From Anthopleura xanthogrammica (lineage: Eukaryota > Cnidaria > Anthozoa > Actiniaria > Actiniidae): a stretch of 64,000 nucleotides of DNA. The stretch spans positions 1,088,001-1,152,000 of the forward strand of contig OZ025215.1 of NCBI GenBank assembly GCA_964019055.1. Reading direction: 5' to 3'. This document shows positions 41,701-55,500 of this stretch, piece by piece. The number at the start of each line of letters is the position of its first letter. Position 1 is the stretch's first letter. A program made the position numbers and the translations under genes. The notes beneath the pieces were generated by a model. The model made no database searches. It saw only the letters and a program-made list of their open reading frames with translations, and had not been told where the DNA came from.

Positions 41701-42798
41701 AGAAGAAGTAAGGAATGGGAAAGAAGGAGCAGAACAAGAACAAGAACAAGAACAAGAAGAGATTGATGAGGAGGAAGAGGAAGATATGGAGGATAAAGAG
41801 GTAAAAGAGGTTGAGAAAGAAGAAGAAGACGAGGGGGCGGAAGAAAGTGAAGAAGAACAAGAATACGAACAAGAACAAGAGGTAGAAGATCTAGAGGATA
41901 AAGAGGTAGAAGATGAGGATGAAGATGACGAAGTGGAAGCAGAAGAAGATCTTGAAGTTAAGGAGGAACACAGCAATTATGCTGTCGTACAGCCTTCTTC
42001 CTTTGAGGAGAGTCCTGATGGTGATTACAATTATGAGACCAGCGCTGTCACTGATACAAGACACCGCAATGATAGCAGAGGTGCCACCAATGGAAACCAC
42101 ATGGTTGAAGGTGGTGCTAATTGCTATGTAAGTGAGTGCAAAAATAGCAGCTTCATCGACAAAGCTCCTACAAACCACAGTGAAGGTACCATCGACAAGA
42201 AATTACACACCATGTTTGGATGTGACGGAAGCCCCTATGTGCCGTTGCTATGGACAACAGGACTGGCAGCTTGCTTGTTGGTCCGATTTTTAAGGTAAGC
42301 AATGATATATTAAATGGACCTTTCTGACGTGGCAGTCATATTCGCAAGAGCCTCGCAATTTAAGAGATTCAGAATGGGATTTATAAAAGGGTTTAATTCT
42401 AATGGGAATAAATATAGCGCCGTATGATCAAGGGCCATGATGCTAAAACGTGCAGTTTCAATTTTTTTCTATTGCATCACCATACCACTCAGGGGCGTAT
42501 ACAGGAGGGTTGATTAGGTGGATATCCACCCCACTCTTTAGAGGTGTTAACAATAAAAAAATATGAATATTTCAAAGAAGTTTCTGAACTCTAATGGAGA
42601 ATAGAAACCTTGAATAGAAACCTTCTGCTCTTAAAAATATTTTCTAGGTCGCGTCACGTAAGCAGCGTTAATCTTTTTGAAAAACTTCCATTTTCCACAA
42701 TTCTTTATTTCCCGCGCATTTCTCAACGTCTTCTGCCTTCAACACGGACTTTTTATGACACCATAGAGATGACTGTTGCATTTCTTTTCAGGCAATGA
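35138..42798 (+). CDS. Membrane-anchored, extremely acidic protein, ~1500 aa, internally duplicated
   Basis: Exon 1 is 35138-35150 (MTEE, donor GTAAGC). Exon 2 is 37156-37231 (a transmembrane helix, EGIVILILTVTLVYSSIV). Exon 3 is 37852-42294 (4443 nt, phase 2 entry). The donor GTAAGC follows 42294; the likely last exon is 42792-42798 after TTCTTTTCAG, giving RQ and stop, but another acceptor at about 42649 is possible. Exon 3 begins with a second hydrophobic stretch (CMTLVYDIWGIIV) and a basic patch, then runs into Glu/Asp/Lys-rich sequence. It has two copies of a block with a folded-looking segment (FFTITRQDKNHVSALFFG, MEFYCVDDPCTYAGVMARI) and four 29-residue repeats per copy (ECFRDESTEEVEYQQQ). 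The C-terminus holds another hydrophobic segment. Exon phases agree. The family is unknown; ion-binding or scaffold roles are speculation. Confidence 0.65.
35219..35806. repeat. (AAAGC)n pentanucleotide microsatellite, about 117 copies
   Basis: Perfect AGCAA-type five-base repeat within intron 1 of the acidic gene. All frames are open (CFALL on the minus strand), which is an artefact of repeat length. Confidence 0.98.
36180..37090. repeat. Polypyrimidine (CCTT/CTTT)n tract
   Basis: About 900 bases of TTCC/TTCT-rich sequence with one unique interruption at 36640-36780, in intron 1 of the acidic gene. The long Phe/Leu/Ser/Pro ORFs here are repeat artefacts. Confidence 0.95.
38447..41960 (+). 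repeat. Tandem duplication (~1.65-1.72 kb units) within the acidic exon
   Basis: Unit 1 (38447-40168) and unit 2 (40169-41809) are almost identical at nucleotide level. A third, partial and more diverged unit starts at 41810. Unit 1 is longer mainly by about 96 bases of extra Glu codons. Each unit contains four 87-bp repeats. The near identity implies recent duplication or gene conversion, or an assembly effect. Confidence 0.95.
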
Positions 42799-42849
42799 CA
42801 CTGACGATAAAGAAACAGCATTGTATAGAAAGTAACTTTCTATTTTTTC

Positions 42850-43210
42850 CATCTCTTTTTTTGGAAAAGCTGGACATTTGGTAGCATTGCATTCTCACTC
42901 TTTTTCATCTCCTTTTTTAAATTTGACAACCTGGACAACCCTGGACATTTGGTACATAGAAATCTCTTTTCCCTATCATCTTTAAAAACCTGGAATAACT
43001 GGAAAAATTCTGGCATTGATTGTTGAGAAATTATCTTTTTACTCAATAAATTTGAACTGGAAAACTGGAAAACGCTGGACATTGAAACTACTCAGAAAGC
43101 ATCTTTTACCCCTAAAAAGGAATGTATAAAACTAGAATGCCTGGACATTGATTACTAAAAAAAATATTTTCTCTGTTAAAAACTTTGAATACCTGAATAA
43201 AAGCAGTCTC
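42850..43210. repeat. Degenerate tandem repeat around CTGGACATT
   Basis: The phrases CTGGACATTTGGTA, CTGGAAAA and GCCTGGACATTGA recur roughly every 80-110 bases. The sequence lies between the acidic gene and the 3' end of the GNAT-PARP gene. No coding signal was seen. Confidence 0.5.
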
Positions 43211-43542
43211 CTTAAAAAAAAAAAAATGCAGCATTTCATATATTTGTTCGTGCTTTGCCTGGAAATATATATACATGTTGAGCCATCGATTTCCTTTTTA
43301 TGTTTGTTTGCTTGTTGTTGTTGTTGTTGTTGTTGTTTTGTTTCTACGAAAGTTGTGTTTCTTTGTAGTTTCTCTTTGATTTGTTTAGTTCCTACTAATT
43401 GTTGTCGTTTCTTCTTCTTTTTTGCTTTGTTGTTGTTGTTGTTTTAAAGATTCTGATTGCTTCACCTTCTACAATTCGGCCGTTCTTCTCTTCTCGACCC
43501 ATAAGACAAACTCAATAAATATTGAAATGGTTCCAAACCTTC

Positions 43543-46500
43543 TCATGTTTTGCTGGTCGAGTACTCTATCAAATAGACTGGTACGGCCTGCGAAAAGAAT
43601 TAAAATATGCACTACAATTAATCATTAGAAAACGAGTTTTTTGACTCGTTGCTTAAAAATTAAATTAAAAGGGATTCGAGTTCCCGTAGCGACTTATCAA
43701 GGGTGTATCATACCTGCATTGGATCAAACACCACATATTCTGCTTGGTTAGAACATCTTGGAGAGACTGGTGAGGTCGGTCTACCTGGCGTCTACAGAAA
43801 AACAAAAAGACCATCACAATGTTGAAATATTGAAATACCAAAGTCTTAAGCTCCTGTTTCAATTTAAAAAAATTGGTATTGTTCAACTTGCACATTCTTT
43901 ACATTACAGTTGACTTTAACAAATCATTAGCAACAGCCAACTGCATGTAATGTAAAGAATGCGCAAGATGAATAATCCAATCCCACGGATTTTTAATTAT
44001 GTCGTTGAATAGCTGACTTATAAACGAGGCTAAGCCTAATCAAGTGAGTATGTGGTCTTCAAAAACAGCGGTTTGCATCGAATGCGAAACTGGTGTATTC
44101 GTTTAGACGCATTGCGAGGCAATCCTTAATGTGCAACACACTAGGCTGCGAAGCTAATTATACGAACTCAATATACTTCTTAATCTAACTCACCAGAATT
44201 GAATCAAAGCCAGCCGGAGGTAGAATACTAAAAGCAAAAAAATGAAATGAAATGAAATGAAATGGAAGAAAGAGGAATTTCGTAGGCTTTTCATTGTTGT
44301 TTTGATTAACTGCGTGACCGACCGACCGGCCGACCAAATCATTGACTCAACGACCGGCCAGAATGAAAAGGGCCACTTGTTCATCAGTAGCCCAGAGTTA
44401 CTGTCATGTGTTACCCAAATAAGCCGTTGTTGCCTGCTATTAGAACGGTTTTCGTATGATTTGGAAACATGCGGTACTGACATACAGCATGTACACGGTA
44501 CAACATGCCATGCATGCCGTAACATTGAAATGGCTTTCCATTGTCTTCCAGTGATTCTACTTTTTAACTCGTAAAACTTGAAAATCACTACTAAAGTGAA
44601 GGAGCATCATGTTAAAATATCATTATAAATAAATAAATTCCTCTAATCACAGCTCATAGTTATGGCTACATAATAATAATAATAATAATATAGAGTTCTT
44701 GAAAACGCATCTAACAATAGTCTCGATGCTTTTGACAAAAGGAGCAAACAGACAGCAGGTTACGATGAGTAAAATGAAAATACAGTTCACAAACTCCTGT
44801 TAAACAGGAAAGTCTTAAGTGCAGATTTGAAGGCAGGAACAGAGTCAGAGTACTTTACAGCATCAGGCAGATTATTCCAAAGCACAGGTGCAGCTAGAGC
44901 AAAGCTTCTGTTACCAAATGTAGAAGTCCTTGATTTTGGAATATGGAGAAGACATAAGACATAAGACATAAGATACGGTACGGTGGCAGTGCGGCTAAGA
45001 ATTTGACGTATCGTTTCCACTCATACGAAAACCGCTCTACTGTTATCGTTATTATGGCTTTAGGAACACAGAAAGGATACCATCGATAGCGAATCACCTT
45101 TTTTCAGTTTCCAGTGTTAATTTATTAAAATTTCGGAGTATTTTATAATATAGTTTTTATGATTTACTTAGTAAAGAAGAAAAAACATAGTTTTAACTTA
45201 CCGGCTCTTGTCTTGTTTATAGACGGATTCTGTTGCACCTAAACTGACGTTCACCAATAAGAGCTTGCCAGGCTGGAAAATAACAATTTGTCAAAAAATG
45301 CTTTAAAAAGCTTTACTGACAAAACATTTCTGTGCCTTGTCGTGATTATGACATTTTCGACCATTTTCATTGGCTGACCAGTGATCTCGTGTATTTTTAT
45401 TGGTTCACAATAATGTATGTCATTTCTGCACCAAGACCGTGCATACCAACATCCATACAAAATCACTAACGTAAGTACTTACAGGAGTAAATTGAGCAGC
45501 GTGTGAAGGTTGACGTGTAAAGTAAAGACCCTTGCCATATATTCCTTGCGTAAAATCTACGAGGAAAAAAAAGCATTCAATATCCAACTGTGAAACTCCC
45601 TGGCTGGCCTAAGCGGGTAACTCATAGGTTGAAATTAAATTGGAGGGAGGAAAACCGGAGATCCTGTAGACAAACCCTTGAATTAAGAGGACCTTACAAA
45701 CTCTGCTCACACGCGATGACGGCTCCAGGAATCGAACCCAAAAGGTGGGTGCGTTATGGCTACTCCCTATTAAACTCAATTGATAAAGACGAAGAAGTGC
45801 CCGCTTAATACAGAGCATACGCTTAAGAGAGGTGCCACTGTGCCAACGAGAAGTCTGTACAACTTTTACCTTCTTTAGTAAAACCTCTTGTGACTATATT
45901 GCCTATTTTGCTGCTGTCAGAATAACCCCCACAGAAGAACAGTTGCTTGACGATGGGAGGAGACTTGGGATTCCTGTGGTGATGACCATCCAGACTGGTT
46001 TCTAACAATGCCACGTGACTGCACTCAACCTATCAAAACACACCACGAAGATTACTCTAAACAATCTTATGAAAAATACACTGTATGAGCATGGACCTAT
46101 CAGAGAGTTTAAGCTGCTTACTATCTGAAACATTTCAACATTTCGTAACAAAATAACAAAGAAACCTGTTTTTATATACGTCACTGTTTATTTTGCTTTT
46201 TTATGATGCTGTGTTTACCCAAGCTAGACCAGAATGCACCTTGTTCGTGGGACTCACAAGACCTGTGGGTTGTTTACAGCAATAGCCATGCGCGGGGTCA
46301 TTAGGTGTAAATACACGAGAGAGCTCCCAATTTCAGTATAATATTGATATCCTTCATAAATAATGGTCATGAATACTGGCCACTTTCTGAGATCATATTT
46401 TTAGTAAATTGAACTAAAACTCTAAACCATTTTCATACTGTCATAACTAAATGCTCACACTACCATGTACCTTATAAATATTCGTCACGTTGACGTCATC

Positions 46501-49500
46501 GTATAGTCCTGTGGATAACAGGCTGCGACGAGTTTGTTGCATGAGAGTTTTCTCGCTTTGTGAATGGATAAGAGATGATAGAAGTTCTTCGTCCTCTAAA
46601 CGCATAGTGAAAGAAAGATAAAAAACGTTTTAAAACGTTTTAAAACGTTTTTCTTTGATCTCCACAACTTCAAGACGTCTGGGTTTTTGGCTTCCATGAA
46701 TCAAAAAAACTCTACTCAAACCATTGGAAATTTGATGGACAGAAGCAGCTGAGTTAATCACGTTCCCTGAAAGGAATTATGGGTCAACTATTTTTTGTTA
46801 GTATTTTCTGAGCGGGAACATGGGAAATGCTAATCAAATACAAAGTTGTATCCTCAATTCTGATTGGCTGACCTCGATTTCGTTCTGTAGGATAATTTTT
46901 GCGAAAGAGTTAAAGTGGGGGAGATGGTGAAGGTTAGCAGACTGAACCCCCAACCACCCAAGATCCAGTACTGTCACTTGATCAATATAGGGTACCTTTA
47001 GTGACGTCTCCAAAGTCTCCTCTAGAAATGGCTTCCATATCTAATTGGCTGTGTTCTTCATCAATATGTTGCTTGTTTAGGATAGTTACAAGTGACTCGT
47101 AGAAATCTTCATCTGAAAGTGAGAGAATCACACCGAGTTATGTCATGATGTTTGCTTCCATTACATAAAATAAATTCATTTACAAGGTAGTAGATCTCGT
47201 CTACTACAGGCAACACTGGATATCTCAACATAAACCTCCGTATTTTTGACCTGAATAATTATATGAAACACCAGTCATTTCAGCTAATTTTTAAATCTTG
47301 GCATAACCTATAGAAACCTTTATTTAAACTTAAATAAAAATAAAAACAGGGTAGTCCATTCAGTGGCTATAATATGCCACTGCTATCAAAAGGAGCCCTG
47401 TCTATCTTCCATCGCCTATCGACAATCTCCTTAGGCCCTGACAACCTTTTTTGAGATAGATGTATGTTGTTTATCAAATCTTACCGTCTGATTCTTTCTC
47501 GTCCAAGTCGAGTACGGCACTTTCTTCTTTTTCCAGCTGCATATCGAGTAATTTTTTCTCTGGGAATGAGAGATGAAATCTTCATTTGAAGACGCCAATG
47601 TGCAGTGCAACAGCGTTGTTTACACTGAGTGGAATAGACCTTTTTAGCTTGGGTGGTCTGTTGTCACTTTACAGAACACGTGTCATTCTCTTGGGAATAA
47701 GATTCTTTGTTTGAGTTGTATACATATTCATGTGTCTTCTCATACACAACTATTTAACAAAGAAATGATACTCTAGGGAATGACACGTGGTCTGAAATGG
47801 GACAAAAAATCCCGTTTCGCCTGAAACCTGCTCTAAGCTGCTATGATAAAATATAAAGATATCGAAAACTATTAGTTTTACCTAATTTGAAGTGGCTCTT
47901 TTGTAATCTTTCCTTGGCTTTTGTTAGAGTTTTGATGACCTCTTCTTGGGTGTCCACCTGAAATTTGGTCAGGCAAAATCAGAACATGGAATATGAATAA
48001 CACGGATCTAATAAAAATGGAAGATAAAGAAGCCTTGCGACTTAACCATCGTTAATTATAGAGTTTAGTTTTGATGGCTGAAAGAACGTAGCAGAACAAT
48101 TTAGTGAACTGCTATTTTTTTTGTTTTTGTTTTGTTTTTTGGTTTGTTGTTGTTGTTTTTTTGTGAGTGTGTGTGTGTTGTTTTCTGTTGTTTTTTTTTT
48201 TTTGGATTGTTTTGTTTATGTTTTTTGTTTGTCTGTTTGTTTGTTTCTCTTTGTTATTGTGTCTTTGTTGTAGTTTTTTTGCGGTGGACTAGACTGGGGA
48301 GTTAGTTCTTTGTTCCCCCTTCAAAAACAAAACATCACATCAATCATTAATAATTTAATCATTAAACTAATAATAGCATATTTACAAACCAATTATTTTT
48401 TTCCTTGCTAATAAATATTTACAACTAAAAAAATATACTAACATGCAGGCATTACTTCATCGAGTCTACAATATCAGATATGATTATACTAACCACCTCT
48501 CATGATTGTAAAGCACCTTTGATAAAATCCATATAGAAAGGGTGCTATATACATCATCAATCATAATCACCATCATCATCATCATATCAAAACACAGCTG
48601 ATCAGCTATAGCTAACACTAATATCATAGTATCTCATTGGACATAATATTTCAATCTAAACTAGGCCTTTAGATATCAATCATAATGTTATCTGGGTTAT
48701 TCTAACATTGAGTCTTGCTACAAATATCATTCATCATCTATTTTAACAGAGGGCAAAATTACTGATTGGTCAAACAAGGAGGGCTTTTGGGCAAAATTCG
48801 AAGCCAAATTTATGGTTAACACAAATTCTTTAAAATCCCGGGCGCTAACATAATTGAGATTGCTTCGTATTTTCACGGTAAATTAAAATGTAAAATGTTT
48901 TTTTTATCATGTTTACGAAAACCACTCTAACCCCTGAGAGAGATATTAGACTAATACACATTTATAGTACCCCTTATTTCTATTGTTTTCTTCAATGTAT
49001 TATTTTCTGATGTTCTGCAATGTTTCATAATGAACTCAATTCCCAAAAATAACGCATTATCAGGGATCGCGCAGTGGAATTTGATGGGGAGGGGGTAACG
49101 ATTGCCAAAGGTGAGCGCACTTGGGAAGAGGGGTTCTTCCCCCCCCCCCCCCCCCCCCCCAGAAACGAAAAGAGATATCAAATAAGGGCTTTTAAATCAC
49201 ACAGGCATCTTGTATTCATTAGGTGAAATTTAAGATACATTAATTCCATTGCTGTACAACTGGAAGTGATCGTTTATGGGTGTGGCGCTAGATCTTCACG
49301 TAAATGCAATATGTAAATGCTGTTTCTATCATATCCATCAAATATCCTTAGAATTTTAGATTTGAGCGATATACAAAAAAAGTTATTATTATTATTATTA
49401 TTATCTTAAATTAGTCAGCACGTAGTTTTCTATCGTTGTGCCAATTTTCATGCTTGTAACCAAAAACTGAACAATCATGCACCATACTCCTTCACTAATA

Positions 49501-52500
49501 AAAGTATAAAAGTGTTGAATTGTTGGTATCTATTAACACCAAACAGAAACTCTATTACCCCCATATTCTACCACAAACACTCGACCATCACCTGTAACTA
49601 CTGCATCACCAGGACGATTCATCTGACCAACACCTGAACCACGGCTACCAAATGACCTTATAAACTGACCTTCTTGTGTGAAAAGTTGAACACGGTTATT
49701 ATTTTTATCACAGACAAGAATCGTGTCTGGACCATATACAACCACTGCAAATACACCATTAAACTGACCGTCTCTTTCTCCCTTTTCTCCAAACTTGTAC
49801 AAGAAAACTCCATTCACACAAAAGACACCAACAAAGTTTTCGCCAAAATATGATACAAAGTATTTCCCGTTACCATATGTGATGCACCAAGGCTGTTTAT
49901 TATCATCAGGCATATTAAACTCGTGAATTAAATCTCCTTGTTGACTAAACACCTTGATACTTGGTTTGATACCCAGTTCTTGTTTTCCCCAACAGCACAC
50001 TGCGATGTTATTATCATCGTTAACACACATTCCATTCGGTGTAAACCATTGCTCAGGTCTGTAGATAGTTCTTACATAAGCACCGTTCAAGTCGAACTCG
50101 TGTATCCGGCCTTCACCATCTGGACCATCGCAGACAATTATCCTGTCTTCATTAAAGACCACTTCAAATGGATTATACACTTGACCTTCTTCTCCTGTTC
50201 CTTTGCTGCCAAACTCTCTTAAATAGTTTCCATCAAGACTGAATATTTGAATACGGTGATTATCACGATCAGCAATGGCTATCTCTCCATCACTGACGGC
50301 AATGGAACATGGATGATTCAACTGTCCTCTACCACTTCCTTCTCCTCCAAAGGTTTTCACAGGTTTGAACAATTCTTTTACATCGAGTATGTCTACATTC
50401 TGAGGCGAGTTCTGGATCCTTTCTCCTCCAATATGCATCTAGATTTCGTGCCGTCCAGTCGTGTGCGGCTTAAAACTCACTCGGTATTTTCCAGTTGGCT
50501 CTTCAGACACTTTCTTTTCTACCTCATTTCCCTCTACATCTTTGATTCTAACATCGATAGACTCGATTCTTGTGGGACACACTTCTCCTTTTCTATTCCT
50601 GGTGATTATCTGGCACTCGTTAATAAAACCACGAGGAGTTTTCATTAATTCAATTGTGGATCGGGCAGGGTCTGTCAAGTTCTTCACAATGCAGCCAATG
50701 TGTAGCAGCGATTGCATGACTTCCTCTGTCACGGAGTAACGTATTGTCACGTTACGCTGGATTGGTTGAGTACTCAAAATCGAAGGGGCTTCTGATAACA
50801 TTTTAGCTCTTTCTAGAATCATTTCCTTACTTTCGATTTCCTCGTATGCTACATCTCTCTCCAACAGTGCCTGGCAGTGTTGTACAAATCCATCTGAATC
50901 GTTTAATCTAGTTTTAATAGCCGTTTGTTCTTCGTTATTTGCTGTTGTTAGTTCCTGGAGCGTCTGCGTCAATTCGTTCTTCATCGCTTCTCCGTGTTCT
51001 CTGGCCATATTGCAAATAAGTTGAACTGCTTCATCAACATCCCTCGCTGTCACGTGAATCTCTCTTTGAATTCTCTCTATGTTTTCTTTCGATTGTTCCA
51101 ATTCTTGTCCGTGGTTTTCTTTCCGTTGCTCGACTCGATTCATCGCTCCTACGATCAATTTCCTCGAGTCCTGTCCGGCGTCTTCTAAGCTCTGCATTTG
51201 GTGATTTTGATGATCCAAAGTGGCGCATTTTTGGCAAATGCAAACAGCACATGGTTGACAATAGTATTTAAGCTTGCTTTTTTCATGGAACTTTTCTTTG
51301 CATAACATCTGGTTTTGGATGAAACTGTTGACGTTTTCCTCCTTAAATTGATTAAGCATTATTGGTTGGTGTTCTTCTCGTACCTGTTTGATTGTTTTGT
51401 GGGCCTTGACACAATCTTCACATATCAAGCCATTACACTGTGGACAAAATGCAACCAAGACTTTAGGTTGTTCACAGTTGACACAATCAAGTAATTTTGG
51501 CTGGTTAGCTTTGGTTTTCATGGCATGAAGTAACTGCAGAAGAGAATCGAAGTAGGACGAAGGCGGAAGCTTCGAAGGATCGCCGTCTGGCACAACTATC
51601 GTCGTCTTGCACATTGGACAATTGATTTTACAGTTAAATGGATTCCCGCTCGTCTGATACCACTGAGTGATACATCTTGTACAATAACTGTGAAGACATG
51701 GAAGAGTTTTAGGATCGGTGAATACATCTAGACAAAGGGAGCAGGTCAGTTGTTCTTCGAAGGTGTCTGTGATGTCTTTAAGCGATTTGAGTGCAGCCAT
51801 TTTTGCAGGGATGCGGAAAACGAATGCAGTGAGTCAGATTTCTTGGAACTGGAATGTCATATTCAAAGGAGTCATGTGATGATCCTGTGGGGTATGCGTC
51901 ATGGCTTCAAGGCACGCCACGTAAAATAACATCAATCTTGCATATACTTGACCAACGAATAGAGCGATTATTTCTACATAAGAGATTGAAATCTTGCTCT
52001 TATAAATCAAAATATAGCGTAAAGATTCGAATTATTGAAGGGACACGGAAAAAATTGTAGCGAGACAGTTTTCTTGGAACTTCGAGGCCATATCAATACG
52101 TCTGCCTAAGTGATCATTGTCATGGCAACACCCGACAAAAGCACTACAGTTCTATATACAGGTATCGAAATTATTTCTTGGAACTTCCAATCAGACGTGA
52201 CGTTTATCAAATAACTAATGGCAAGTGAATGTAAACAATGTCTGATGGCGGCGCCGAGAGATTTTCATGAGAAAATTCATGAATGCAAAGTTAAGAATAA
52301 AAATTACTTTCATTATTAGAGGCGAATGAATAAGAAGGAAACTAAAGAACCGCGTAAAAAGGTTTGTAACTATACTGACGTTTTAAGACTCCGACGAAGG
52401 AAATGAAACTTTTTTACACTATGTTTAAGTTTCCTTCTTATTCACTCGTCGTATTCAACACGCCAACACAATACCATCTAGTAACAACTAGTCCATTATC

Positions 52501-55500
52501 AGTAAATCCCTTTGCACACGGTATTTCCTTCTTGTATTCAACAAAAACGGCTCAAGCGTACCCCCCTCCCCCCTAAGGCTCTATTATTGATTTTATTATT
52601 CGAATATTGAGTTGATTATCCACTCTGAGTTTTCATTAAAAAATCGCAAGACTCCAAACTTCACATTCATATGCATTTTACAACTAAAATTCTAGGGGAT
52701 GGCCTTTCTGGGGATTTTTTCTACCTTGATATGGCAATTGTTGAAGAATCCAATCAAAACTCAAGTATATAGATAATTTATTTTCAAGTTTGGACTCAGA
52801 GTGAATAATGAACTCAATATTCGAATAATGAATTCATTAATGGATTCTAGGGTGTACGCTTGAGCCGTTTTGACTGCAATAAATTAGACGCCAATAATAA
52901 ACGCTTGACAGCAGCCAAGAGACAACAAACTCGTGACAGTTCAAGATTTTCTGTTCAACGAGAGCGCGTTAGTATGAGTAGACAAAGAAGGGTGGTTACT
53001 CAATAGTGTCAAGGTTAAATTACTTCCTCAGGGGTTTTTTTAGAATGCAGAATGAACCTACCAGTGCTTTGAGTGTCCTTATTTCGTGTTTCATCCTCAC
53101 CATGCAGCTCAGCTGTGCCTGATACGCCTCTAGGCTCTTGTTCTGCCTGCGAAAGTACAAAAGGACCGGTATAGTTTGCGCATACTGTTTGCCCTCCTAG
53201 GTGCGGACCTTGACTGAGGGTGTAGATGGGGGGGGGGGGGGGGGGGGGTCCAGCTGTCAGTTAGAATTCAGGCTTTTTGTCAGTTAAATTTCAGGCCTTT
53301 TGTCAGTTATCAGTAAACCCCATTCAGGCCCTGTTGGCTTGAAGCCTTTTTGTGGGTGCCCGTGAACCTTGATTCATATCCAGTTTCCGTTACCGTGACT
53401 GTTTTGCAGTCGTACTAAATCCGCTCAATGCCCGAGAATGACCTAAATCGATATATGCAGTTTTCTCCTAGATATTGCAGCAAAGAGCAAATCAGATCAC
53501 TTGACTAATTTATTAAACTCAAACACGTACCATTGGTTGATTTCTTCTTCCATTGCAAGGATTTCATGGTCACTTCGGTGAACACCAGAAATATCTGACC
53601 CTTTGAGAAAAAACAAACAGGTATAGCAGCATTATCTTTCTTTGGTCGGGATGGTGAGTGGATGGACGGATGGACGGATGGACGGATGGACGGATGGACG
53701 GATGGACGGATGGACGGATGGACGGATGGACGGATGGACGGATGGACGGATGGACGGATGGACGGATGGACGGATGGACGGATGGACGGATGGACGGATG
53801 GATAGACAAATGAATGGATGAATGGATGGATGGATAGACAAATGAATGGATGAATGGATGGATGGATAGACAAATGAATGGATGAATGGATGGATGGAAG
53901 GATAGATGAAGATAATAGGGTGAAATTTCAAGGGTAAATTACCTGTAAAGGGAGGCAAATAGCACATAAGCTTGCTGTTAATCCAGTGATCTGACAGATC
54001 CCTTCAATAAAAAGACATAATTCGTTATCGGCTGATGACAGTATACTAAACCTAACAATAATCCTTGTGTATTCTGTAGTTCCAGAAAATAACCCCCCCC
54101 CCTCCCCCCATGGAAGGGAATTGGAATTTCCATGTGGAGAGGAGGGTCTTAGGAGGGTATACGTATATTGTGGAGGAAAATGTGAAAGATAACAAAATAT
54201 TAGGGCCAGAACTGAGGGTTAATCTAAATTACTCACGTGAATCTGCTATTCAGCACTACATCATCTGTAAAGTCATTTTTCTTGAAGAAATTGATTGCAC
54301 TGTGGTCGGCATACACAGCAATACTGTCATAGGGACCAATGAATGTAGGGTCCTTCAGGGTCTACAGGCACACAATCATAAGTAAGAACAAAACATTTAA
54401 AAGAGAGACATTTTTTCTACTTAAAACAGGGGCGATAAGGGGGGGGGGGGGGGGGGCTCGGCACGGTTCACGAAAATTAAAAAAGGACAATCACGGCTCA
54501 TGGAAATTATCAAACGTTCAAAATCAAGGAAATTCACGATTCATGACGTTTAGGACACGCTCATCACAGATCACAAAAATTAAAAATCCCGTTCACGATT
54601 TCACGCAAAAACCCATCGCCGCCCCTGTTTAAATGACATCCAATTTTCTAGTCATGAGTAATATAATTATTCAGTTTTTATAATTTATTAGCTTGGTAAG
54701 AAACATATATTTAAAACATAAGATAAGACACCCACTGCCAGAGCCTATTCAGACTAGGACAATTTTTAGCAAGGTCGGAAGTTTGCATTCCTAAGTATGC
54801 ATCCACATTGGTATTTACAGATCAAGCTAGCTAAAGACTAATCTACCTAAGGGAGGGGAGGGGAGGGGAGGAGAGGAGGGAGGAATACTCACATTTAGAA
54901 TCAGTTTTCCTACTCCACACTTTTGATATCTCTTTCTAACAGCCAGCAAACTGATTTGCATCACTTTTTCTCTTGGTTTCCTTTATGAAAAAACAACAAC
55001 ATCAGAATCATCATCAAACCTATTATGATCAATAAGTTGTAGGCTGTATCAGTAGGCTGTGAGCATTAGCCCACCTCAATAAAGATGAGTTTTTAGGATT
55101 CTTGTGGATGCATGGGAATTGGAGCCAAGTAGGTGGGGAGATTGCAGGGAGCCTACTTGACTACAATCTCCTTGCATCCACAAGAATTCTAAAAACCTGT
55201 CTAATTACTGAGTCTGGAAGGAAAAGTGGGACTTGCTTGCAGGTTACATTATCAGGAATAATCTTATAGATGCTTACCCATAGATTCTCTCATAAGTTGC
55301 AGCACCAACAAGCAATGATTCTATCCCTATACTCTCCTTGGATACTGAAAACAAAATTAGCTGTTAGACAGTGTGTCATATCGTTATCCACTTTTAGACC
55401 ACTTTCTGCAAATGAGCCAGATCATTTGTTCTTGCTTGTTTGGTTGGGTTCTCTTTTGTGTTCTGTCAATGCCCTCATGTTAACTGCACACAGCATATGC

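Noticed and set aside
38019..41976. Long minus-strand Ser/Leu-rich ORFs opposite the acidic gene
   Set aside because: Complements of GAA/GAT-rich codons; the plus strand has the coherent long frame and splice-consistent exons.
44190..44588. 132-aa minus-strand ORF
   Set aside because: It lies in an intron with no family features; the true exon 44194-44227 uses a different frame.
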